From: Streptomyces hygroscopicus subsp. hygroscopicus
GTDB taxonomy: Bacteria > Actinomycetota > Actinomycetes > Streptomycetales > Streptomycetaceae
Length of the DNA stretch: 64,000 bases
Assembly (NCBI RefSeq): GCF_030269125.1
Contig: NZ_BSSM01000009.1
Location: 287,592-351,591, forward strand
Reading direction: 5' to 3'
Below, piece after piece: positions 16,238-22,947 of the stretch. The notes under the pieces are model-generated. The model had not been told where the DNA came from and searched no databases. It saw only the letters and a list, made by a program, of their open reading frames with translations. The translations under genes and the position numbers were made by a program. Position 1 is the first letter of the stretch, and each line of letters starts with the position of its first letter.

Positions 16238-17323
16238 ATGGAACTGGCCGAGTTCATGGGGCTGCGTCCCGTCCCCTGCGCGGGTCTGCTGCTCACCCTC
16301 ACCCGGCGCTGCCCGCTCAGCTGCGCGCACTGCTCGACCTCGTCCACCCCACGGGGCGAGGAGCCCGACGCGGGGCGACTGCTGAGGTTCGCGGGCTCGT
16401 TCACGGCCGCTGACCGGCCCGAGGTCGTCCTGCTGACGGGCGGTGAGCCCCTGCTGCTGCCCGGCCTGGCGCACGAACTCGCCACCCTGGTCAGGGCGGC
16501 CGGCTCGCGCAGTGTGCTGCTCAGCGGGATGTTCTTCGCCCGGGGCGGCCGCGTCCCACCGCCGGTCATGCGGGCGGTCACCGCCGTCGACCACTTCTCG
16601 GCGAGCCTGGACGCCTTCCACGAGCGGGAGGTGCCGCGCCGGGACGTCTTCCGCGCGGTCCGGCAGGTGCGGGACGCGGGCATCGCCGTCAGCTTCCATC
16701 TCGTCGGCACGGGCCCGCGGGACCCCTACCTCGCCGACGTGACCACCGCCATCAGGCGGGAGTTCGCCGACCGGGTGCCGATGCTGGTCAACCAGGTGCG
16801 ACCGGTGGGCAGGGCGGCCGCCTGGGCCGCCGCCGGCACCCAGCGCCCGGCCGCGGACCGCGCGCTGCCGTGCGCGATGGCCGCCTGGCCGGTGGTGGCC
16901 TTCGACGGCGCGGTGCTGGCCTGCTGCAACCAGCGGGCGGTGGACCGCAGGCCGGTCCCCGCGCACCTGTCCCTGGGGCACATCGCCGAGGACGACTGGG
17001 CGACCGTGCGCCGCCGTTCACTGTCCTCGCCGGTGCTGCGGATGGTCCGGGCCGTCGGGCCGGCTCATCTCTACCGCCGTTACGCCCCCGGCGCCGACGC
17101 GTCCGGCTACTGCGCCGGATGCCGGAGCCTGCCCGCCCACCCCGAGGTGGTCGCGGGTGCCGTACGGGACGCGTCCGGGCCGGTCGGCGAGCTGCTGGAC
17201 CGGGAGGCGGCCCGGACCCAGGCCGACGCCGGCCCGGTCGAGCTGGTGCGGCGCCACGGCTGCCCGCCCTACGCGGATCTGGTGGCGCTCCCCACCCCCA
17301 CGACCGGCACCCGGAGCCCCTGA
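16238..17323 (+). CDS. Radical SAM/SPASM-type peptide-modifying enzyme
   Basis: A 361-residue protein. The CxxxCxxC [4Fe-4S] motif is at Cys25, Cys29, Cys32, and TGGEP (67-71) is the SAM-binding turn. After the barrel, Cys212, a Gly-x4-Cys229 pair and the C-x-x-C at 292/295 give a SPASM/twitch-like arrangement for auxiliary clusters. SPASM radical enzymes commonly build thioether or C-C crosslinks in ribosomal peptides. AAGGGGG lies 5-6 nt before ATG 16238. Its stop overlaps the next start (TGATG). It heads an operon running to about 22744. Likely substrates are the 66-residue protein (18009) or another short peptide; none has been shown. Confidence 0.87.
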   Translation: MELAEFMGLRPVPCAGLLLTLTRRCPLSCAHCSTSSTPRGEEPDAGRLLRFAGSFTAADRPEVVLLTGGEPLLLPGLAHELATLVRAAGSRSVLLSGMFFARGGRVPPPVMRAVTAVDHFSASLDAFHEREVPRRDVFRAVRQVRDAGIAVSFHLVGTGPRDPYLADVTTAIRREFADRVPMLVNQVRPVGRAAAWAAAGTQRPAADRALPCAMAAWPVVAFDGAVLACCNQRAVDRRPVPAHLSLGHIAEDDWATVRRRSLSSPVLRMVRAVGPAHLYRRYAPGADASGYCAGCRSLPAHPEVVAGAVRDASGPVGELLDREAARTQADAGPVELVRRHGCPPYADLVALPTPTTGTRSP

Positions 17324-18012
17324 TGACCCGCCCGAGCACATCGGCCGCGCTGCGCGTCAAGCTGGGCCTCGCCGCTCCCGTGCTGCACGCCGCGACCGCC
17401 GCCCTCTGGCGGCACGAGCCCGCCCGGCTGCGCCCGCGCTACGTCGAGTACCTGTACGTGATGCACGCGCTGGTCCGGGCCTCCGTACCGCTGATGGAAC
17501 GGGCCGCCCGGCGCTGTGCGGAGCTGACCCCGCGCGATCCCGTCGCCGGGCCGCTCGGCCGGTATCTGGAGAAGCACGCCGAGGACGAGCGCGGCCACGA
17601 CGCGTGGCTGCTCGAAGACCTCGCCGCGGCCGGAGCCGATCCGGACGCGGCCCTCGGGAGGTTGCCGTCGCCGGTCGTGGCCGACCTGGCCGGGGCGCAG
17701 TACTACTGGATCGAGCACCAGCACCCCGTCGCCCTGCTCGGCTACATCCGGGTGCTGGAGGGCAACGCCCCGGCGCCCTGGCTCGCGGACCGGCTCGCGG
17801 CGCGGACCGGTCTGCCTCCTGCCGCGTTCCGCACGGTGCGCGAACACGCCGCGCTGGACGCGGGGCACGTCGCCGACCTGGACGACCTGCTGGACACCCT
17901 GCCGCTGACCGCCGCCCAGCAGGTCGCGGTGGCCGTCAGCGCTCTTCGCACGACCGACGGGATCACCCGTCTGTTCTCGTATCTCGCAGCAGCCCCGGGA
18001 GGCCTGTCATGA
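17323..18012 (+). CDS. Iron-containing redox enzyme (haem-oxygenase-like fold)
   Basis: A 229-residue, mostly helical protein. VEYLYVMHALVRASVPLMER and KHAEDERGHDAWLLEDL carry the Glu/His ligands of non-haem iron enzymes of the HO-like family. QYYWIEHQHPVALLGYIRVLEG and EHAALDAGHVADLDDLL supply further Glu/His positions. Family members oxidise or cleave C-C and C-N bonds with O2. The start overlaps the radical SAM stop and its own stop overlaps the next start, so it is translationally coupled on both sides. It probably tailors the same product as the radical SAM enzyme (inference). Confidence 0.78.
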   Translation: MTRPSTSAALRVKLGLAAPVLHAATAALWRHEPARLRPRYVEYLYVMHALVRASVPLMERAARRCAELTPRDPVAGPLGRYLEKHAEDERGHDAWLLEDLAAAGADPDAALGRLPSPVVADLAGAQYYWIEHQHPVALLGYIRVLEGNAPAPWLADRLAARTGLPPAAFRTVREHAALDAGHVADLDDLLDTLPLTAAQQVAVAVSALRTTDGITRLFSYLAAAPGGLS

Positions 18013-18209
18013 CCGACGACCGCACAGCGCTCGGCCGTTTGAACGAGGCGGGATTCTCCGTCGGCGCGCTCACCGACGAGCAGCTGGAGGTGCTGAGAGC
18101 CCTCACGCCGCAGGAGCTGGACCTGCTGGTGGACATCAAGGGCCGGCTGGACGAGGTGGGGCCCGAAGTGCAGGCACACAGCGAGATCGCCGGCGGCGCG
18201 CTCTTCTGA
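18009..18209 (+). CDS. 66-residue protein like 'aroma-sacti cluster' domain proteins
   Basis: A small acidic protein, ATG overlapping the previous stop (ATGA). It reads as two helix-forming blocks, LNEAGFSVGALTDEQLEVL and LTPQELDLLVDIKGRLDEV, ending SEIAGGALF. From memory this resembles proteins that automated annotation calls aroma-sacti cluster domain proteins; I could not check. It has no Cys, so it cannot be a sactipeptide precursor. It may be a precursor modified at non-Cys residues, a leader-like helper or a peptide-recognition partner of the radical SAM enzyme. The tight coupling implies expression in fixed ratio with the two enzymes upstream. Confidence 0.65.
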   Translation: MTDDRTALGRLNEAGFSVGALTDEQLEVLRALTPQELDLLVDIKGRLDEVGPEVQAHSEIAGGALF

Positions 18210-18241
18210 GCCCGCGCCACGACCCGGGAGGGACCTGGACC

Positions 18242-21200
18242 ATGTCGTGCTCCGCCTGCGCGTCCACGCTGCCGGTCGACGCCCGCTTCTGCCCCTCGTG
18301 CGGATCGCCGTGTGCCGCCCCGTCCACCACCGCCGCGGACCGGACCGAGTCCCGCAAGGTCGTCACCGTGCTCTTCTGCGACCTGGTCGGCTCCACCGCG
18401 CTGTCCGGAGAACTCGACCCGGAGACGCTGCGGTCGGTGACGCTGCGCTACTTCGACGTGATGCGAAGACAGGTCGAATTCCACGGCGGCACGGTGGAGA
18501 AGTTCATCGGGGACGCCGTCATGGCCGTCTTCGGCGTGCCCGTCGTGCACGAGGACGACGCCCGCCGGGCACTCGCCGCCGCCCTCGCCATGCTCGCCGC
18601 CCTGGACGGGCTCAACGCCGAGCTGGACGCCACCTTGGGCGTCCGGCTCGGTGTCCGCATCGGCGTCAACACCGGCCAGGTGGTGTCCGGTTCGGACGCC
18701 TCGGCCCGCCAGGCGCTCGTCTCGGGCGAGACCGTGAACGTCGCCGCGCGACTGGAGCAGAACGCCGGGGCGGGCGACATCCTCATCGGCCCGGACACCC
18801 TGCGGTCCGCCGGCGCGGCGGTACACGCCGAGCCGGTCGGGCCGCTGGCCCTCAAGGGCAGGACCGAGCCCGTCCGTGCGTACCGGCTCCTCGGGCTCGG
18901 CGCGGACGATCCGGAACTGCTGCGCCGCTTCGACGTGCGTTTCGTCGGCCGGCTGCCCGAACTGGCCGCGCTGGACGGGGCCCTGGCGGACGCCGCGGAC
19001 CACCGGGGTGCCCAGCGCGTCCTGGTGCACGGGGAGGCGGGGCAGGGCAAGACCCGGATGCTCAGGGAGTGGGTCCTCTCCCGCGCGGTCCCGTGCGGCA
19101 CCGGGCGGTGCCGGCAGTACGGCGACCAGGGCAGTCTGAGCCCGCTCGGCGACGCGGTGGCCTCGCTCCTGGCGGTGAGCCCGGCGCCCCCCGGCGCCAC
19201 CGAGGCGCTGCGGGTGCTCTCCGCCGGCCTGCTGCTCGACGGGACCCCCAATCCGTCGGTGGAGGACACCTGCGCCGCTCTCGTGCGGGTCCTGACCGCG
19301 CTGTCCGCCCGGCGGCCGGTGGTCCTGGTGCTCGACGACTGCCACTGGGCCGGGACCTTGCTCCTCGACGTCCTGGACCGGCTGGTCCGGAAGCTGGACC
19401 GGGCCGCCGTCCTGCTCGTCTGCGTGGCCCGGCCCGAACTGCTGGAGACCCGCCCGACCGTGACCGAGCCCCCGGTCCGGACGCTGCCGCTGCGGGGACT
19501 GTCCTACGACGAGTCCCTCGTCCTGGCCGCCGAGCTGGCGGACGTCAGCGCCCACGAGGACACCGTGCCGACCCGGCTCCTGGAGCGGGCCGGCGGCAAC
19601 CCGCTGCACCTGGAGCAGCTGCTGGCGGCCGCCGCGGAGACCGGATCGCAGGACGAGCTGCCGCCCACGGTGCAGGCCCTGCTGGGGGCGCGGATCGACG
19701 CCCTGGAGCCCCGCGAACGCGCGGTGCTGGACCACGCGTCGGTGATCGGGCGGGAGTTCGCCGCGAGCGAGCTGGCCGAGCTGGGGGGCACGCCGGACGG
19801 TGTGCCTGCGGCGCTGCTGACGCTCAGCCGGCGGCGACTCGTGGAGCCCGGCCACGCAGCGTCGTTCCGCTTCAGCAGCGGACTCGTCCAGGAGGTCACC
19901 TACACGTGCATGTCCAAGCGGGCGCGGGCCGAAGGCCACGCGAAGGCCGCGGAGCTGCCGACCGTCCGCGCCGCCGGGCAGGCCGCGGTGGGGGGCCACC
20001 TGGAACGGGCGTACGGCTATCTCAGCGAGCTCGGGCGGCTGGACGACGCCGCCGAGACGCTCCGCGGCCGGGCCGCCGAGGCGCTCGGCCGGGCCGGGGC
20101 CCAGGCGCTGGACCGGTCCGACCTGCCCTGGGCCGACGATCTGCTGACGCGGTCCGTGACGCTGCACCGGTCCGTGACGCTGCACCGGTCCGTGACGCTG
20201 CACCGGTCCGGGCGACCGAGCGGGGCGGCGTCCGTCCGCAGGCTGGGCGAGGCCCGTTCCGCACGGGGCCGCGCGGACGAGGCCCGCGCGCTGCTCCGGG
20301 AGGTGCTGGCCGCGTCGGCCGACCCGGTGGAAGCCGCTCACGCGAGGCTCTCCCTGGCCGCGATCGACCCCGGGGGCGAGTCGCCCGCGGCGGCCGCCGA
20401 AGCCGTACTGCCGGTCTTCGAGGCGGCGCGGGACGAACTGGGCCAGGCCCGCGCCTGCCTGCGGATCGCCCAGCGCAGCCAGTCCCTGAGCCGGCACGGC
20501 GACGCGGACCGCCGGCTCACCCGGGCCCTGGCCCACGCGGTGCGCGCGGGGGGCGAGCCGGAACGGGCCGCCGCCCTGGGCGCGATCGGCATCTCCCTGT
20601 GGCGCGGCCCGGTACCGGTCCCCGAGGCCGTGGCCCGGTGCCGGACGCTGCTCGGCGAGCACGGCGGCGAACGACGGACCGTACGACTGACCCTGAACTG
20701 CCCGCTGGCGGTCCTGCTGGCGCTCCAGGAACAGTGGACGGCCGCGCGGGACTGCCTCGCGGAGGCCGCCGGACTCGCCGAGGCACTGGGGTACGCGGAG
20801 ACCGAGGTGGTGCTTCCGCTGTTCAGCGCGATGGTCGAGGGGCTGGCGGGCCGGCCGGACCAGGCGCTCGCCCTGCTGGACACGGCGGCCGGGGCGGCCC
20901 GGCGGCTGGGCGCGGCGGCCCTGCTGGACAGCGTCGGCCTGGAGTCCGCGAGGCTGCACATGGACGGCGGTGACGTGCGGGCGGCGGCGGACGTCCTCGG
21001 GCGGCTCGGGCAGCGGGCCGAGCGCCCGCACGGCGAAGCGGTGGAGTTCGGCGGCCTGCTGGGCCGGGTCGCCGCCGCACAGGGGCGTCCCGACGAGGCC
21101 CTCCGGCTCGCCGCCCGCGCCGTCGCGTCCGCCGAACGCACCGACTCGCCGGTCGCGCACGCCGTCGCCCGCCTCGACCAGGCGCACACCCTCCGCCTGC

Positions 21201-21325
21201 TCGGCCTCGACGACCGGGCGCGCGGCGCCGCCTCGGCAGCCCGAGCACTGTTCGCCGCCAAGGGACATCTGCCCGGAGGGCGCTGGGCCGCGGGCCTCTC
21301 CACGAACGGGAACGAGCAACGATGA
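18242..21325 (+). CDS. Class III nucleotide cyclase-AAA ATPase-TPR regulator
   Basis: A 1027-residue protein. Cys3, Cys6, Cys17, Cys20 form an N-terminal zinc ribbon. Residues ~38-215 are a class III cyclase domain with VTVLFCDLVGSTAL and FIGDAVMAVFG; Asp47 and Asp91 are the metal ligands. An ATPase follows with Walker A GEAGQGKT (264-271) and Walker B VVLVLDDCHWA. The C-terminal ~450 residues are TPR-like. There is no terminal helix-turn-helix, unlike the LAL proteins nearby. GGAGGG lies 9 nt before ATG 18242. An 18-bp triple repeat inserts SVTLHR copies near residues 637-654. It may sense a signal and make a cyclic nucleotide; which one is unknown. Its stop overlaps the protease start. Confidence 0.87.
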   Translation: MSCSACASTLPVDARFCPSCGSPCAAPSTTAADRTESRKVVTVLFCDLVGSTALSGELDPETLRSVTLRYFDVMRRQVEFHGGTVEKFIGDAVMAVFGVPVVHEDDARRALAAALAMLAALDGLNAELDATLGVRLGVRIGVNTGQVVSGSDASARQALVSGETVNVAARLEQNAGAGDILIGPDTLRSAGAAVHAEPVGPLALKGRTEPVRAYRLLGLGADDPELLRRFDVRFVGRLPELAALDGALADAADHRGAQRVLVHGEAGQGKTRMLREWVLSRAVPCGTGRCRQYGDQGSLSPLGDAVASLLAVSPAPPGATEALRVLSAGLLLDGTPNPSVEDTCAALVRVLTALSARRPVVLVLDDCHWAGTLLLDVLDRLVRKLDRAAVLLVCVARPELLETRPTVTEPPVRTLPLRGLSYDESLVLAAELADVSAHEDTVPTRLLERAGGNPLHLEQLLAAAAETGSQDELPPTVQALLGARIDALEPRERAVLDHASVIGREFAASELAELGGTPDGVPAALLTLSRRRLVEPGHAASFRFSSGLVQEVTYTCMSKRARAEGHAKAAELPTVRAAGQAAVGGHLERAYGYLSELGRLDDAAETLRGRAAEALGRAGAQALDRSDLPWADDLLTRSVTLHRSVTLHRSVTLHRSGRPSGAASVRRLGEARSARGRADEARALLREVLAASADPVEAAHARLSLAAIDPGGESPAAAAEAVLPVFEAARDELGQARACLRIAQRSQSLSRHGDADRRLTRALAHAVRAGGEPERAAALGAIGISLWRGPVPVPEAVARCRTLLGEHGGERRTVRLTLNCPLAVLLALQEQWTAARDCLAEAAGLAEALGYAETEVVLPLFSAMVEGLAGRPDQALALLDTAAGAARRLGAAALLDSVGLESARLHMDGGDVRAAADVLGRLGQRAERPHGEAVEFGGLLGRVAAAQGRPDEALRLAARAVASAERTDSPVAHAVARLDQAHTLRLLGLDDRARGAASAARALFAAKGHLPGGRWAAGLSTNGNEQR
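20150..20203 (+). repeat. Three tandem 18-bp units inside the cyclase-AAA gene
   Basis: The unit CGGTCCGTGACGCTGCAC occurs three times in a row without mismatch at 20150, 20168 and 20186, followed by a partial CGGTCC. It stays in frame and encodes RSVTLH three times at the start of the TPR-like region. Perfect copies suggest recent slippage and possible length variation between strains. Confidence 0.9.
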
Positions 21326-22128
21326 CGACAGCGCCGGCCCAGGGGCTCACCTGGCGCCTGCTCGGCAGACGCCCCGCCGACATCCCGGTGGCGGCCGACG
21401 GGATCCATCCGCCGGACGCCTTGGACGGGGCCACCGGCCGGGGGGTGCGGGTCTGCGTGGTCGACTCCGGTGTCGAGCGCGACCATCCCTCCGTGGGCCG
21501 GGTCGACGGCTCCTGGGTGGTCGTCAAGGACGACGAGGGCATCCGGGTCGAGGAGACCGACACCGGAGACACCTGCGGCCACGGCACGGCCTGCGCCGGC
21601 ATCGTCCGCAGGGTCGCGCCGGACTGCGAGCTGTACAGCGTACGCGTGCTGGGCGAGCGCTTCTCCGGGACCGGGGACGTCCTGCTGGAAGGACTGCGCT
21701 GGGCCGTCCGGCAGCGCTTCGACGTGATCAACCTGAGCCTGTCGACGACCAGGACCCGCTTCGCGGAGGAACTGCGCGTGGTGGCCGACGAGGCGTACTT
21801 CAACCGCACGGTCGTCGTCGCCTCGGCCCACAACACCCCGGTGGAGAGCTTCCCCTGGCGTTTCGCGTCGGTGATCTCGGTGGGCAGCCACGAGGAGGAG
21901 GACCCCGAACTGCACCTGTACAACCCCCGTCCGCCCGTGGAGTTCTTCGCCCCCGGCCAGAACGTGGAAGTGGCCTGGCTGGGCGGCCGGACCATCCGTT
22001 CCACCGGCAACAGCTACGCGACGCCCTACATCACCGGCCTGTGCGCCCGGTTCCTGTCCCTCGGCCCCCGCATGACGCCCTTCCAGGTGAAGAGCGCCCT
22101 CTACGCCTCCGCGGCCAACGTCCGCTAG
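21322..22128 (+). CDS. S8 (subtilisin-like) serine protease, no signal peptide
   Basis: A 268-residue subtilase. The triad is Asp48 (VCVVDSGVE), His87 (TCGHGTACAGI) and Ser231 (GNSYATPYITG), with the oxyanion Asn171 (SAHNTP). There is no signal peptide or propeptide and the length is only the catalytic core, so it should act in the cytoplasm. It overlaps the cyclase-AAA stop (ATGA). In this setting it is a candidate leader-peptide protease for one of the island's peptides. That is inferred from context and the lack of any other cluster protease. Confidence 0.9.
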   Translation: MTTAPAQGLTWRLLGRRPADIPVAADGIHPPDALDGATGRGVRVCVVDSGVERDHPSVGRVDGSWVVVKDDEGIRVEETDTGDTCGHGTACAGIVRRVAPDCELYSVRVLGERFSGTGDVLLEGLRWAVRQRFDVINLSLSTTRTRFAEELRVVADEAYFNRTVVVASAHNTPVESFPWRFASVISVGSHEEEDPELHLYNPRPPVEFFAPGQNVEVAWLGGRTIRSTGNSYATPYITGLCARFLSLGPRMTPFQVKSALYASAANVR

Positions 22129-22147
22129 ACACGAGAAAGGTGCCGCC

Positions 22148-22744
22148 GTGTCCCTCGGCACGCAGCCCGCGAGCACATCGGACGACCCGATGGCCCACGA
22201 ACTCCTCCAGTCCGTCGTCGACGTCGCCCGCGCGATCTTCGGCGCCCAGGCGAGCTCCGTCTTCCTGCTCGACGAGGAGGCGGGAGAACTGGTCTTCCGA
22301 GCCGTCTCCGGCCGCGGCGAGGAGTTCCTGGTCGGCCGGCGCTTCCCGGCCGGCCGCGGCATCGCCGGGTGGGTGGCGGTCTCCGGCGAGCCGATCGTGG
22401 TCGACGACCTCGCCGACAACCCGTCCTTCGACCGTTCCCTCGCGCAGTCGACCGACTACGTGCCCGACGCGCTGATGGCGGTCCCGCTGGTCCACGGCGA
22501 GCGGGTGCTCGGCGTCCTGGAAGTCCTCGACCCGGCCGAGCAGGCCCGCTCCAGCCTTCCCGAGCTGGACCTGCTGTCGCTCTTCGCCCGGCAGGCGGCC
22601 ACCGCCCTGCGGTTCACCATGGCGCGGGCCGGCGGTGCGGACGGCGGCGGGCCGGAACCTGTGGCGCCGCACCGGCGCGCCACGGCGCTGCGGTTGGTCC
22701 GCCGGCTGGAACACCTCCTGGCCGAGGAGACACCGGACCGGTGA
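22148..22744 (+). CDS. GAF-domain protein
   Basis: A 198-residue protein that is essentially one GAF domain: VVDVARAIFGAQASSVFLLD, then PAGRGIAGWVAVSGEPIVVDD, YVPDALMAVPL, ERVLGVLEVLD. GAF domains bind small ligands, often cyclic nucleotides. This one lies 19 bp after the protease and two genes after a nucleotide cyclase, so it could read out that cyclase's product (inference). There is no output domain. GTG 22148 has AAAGG about 7 nt upstream. It is the last clear gene of the operon starting at 16238. Confidence 0.82.
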   Translation: MSLGTQPASTSDDPMAHELLQSVVDVARAIFGAQASSVFLLDEEAGELVFRAVSGRGEEFLVGRRFPAGRGIAGWVAVSGEPIVVDDLADNPSFDRSLAQSTDYVPDALMAVPLVHGERVLGVLEVLDPAEQARSSLPELDLLSLFARQAATALRFTMARAGGADGGGPEPVAPHRRATALRLVRRLEHLLAEETPDR

Positions 22745-22751
22745 GGGCCGA

Positions 22752-22781
22752 CCGGTGCCGGTGCCGGTGCCGGTGCCGGTG
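22752..22781 (+). repeat. GGTGCC hexanucleotide tract
   Basis: Four to five copies of GGTGCC follow the GAF stop codon, ending in a diverged GGTGGCGATGCC. Similar short GGTGCC/GGCACC tracts occur inside the LAL2 gene near 23335 and inside the GNAT gene near 42805. These look like local slippage products. No hairpin-forming symmetry was seen. Confidence 0.7.
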
Positions 22782-22824
22782 GCGATGCCCGTACCTGTGC
22801 CCGCGCCCCTACGGAAGGATCAGT

Positions 22825-22872
22825 ATGGGCCTACGTGATTACTGGGAGGCCCGCCGGCCACGGCGTGGATGA
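22825..22872 (+). CDS. Possible 15-residue peptide ORF
   Basis: ATG 22825 opens MGLRDYWEARRPRRG and stops at 22870. GGAAGGA (22813-22819) lies 5 nt upstream and is one of the better ribosome-binding sites in the region. It sits in the 203-bp gap between the GAF gene and LAL2, within reach of the radical SAM operon transcript. The YWEAR core has an aromatic-x-x-Arg arrangement of the type some radical SAM enzymes crosslink, but short ORFs with fair ribosome sites also arise by chance. Conservation is the deciding test. Confidence 0.3.
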   Translation: MGLRDYWEARRPRRG

Positions 22873-22947
22873 AGATCAGCTCTACCCGGAGGGACGTCGG
22901 CCTCGCACCGCGAGCCGCACGCCCGGGAGCCAGAGCTGAGGAGACCC

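Noticed and set aside
18009..18209. Sactipeptide precursor
   Set aside because: The peptide contains no Cys, so sulfur-to-alpha-carbon crosslinks are impossible.
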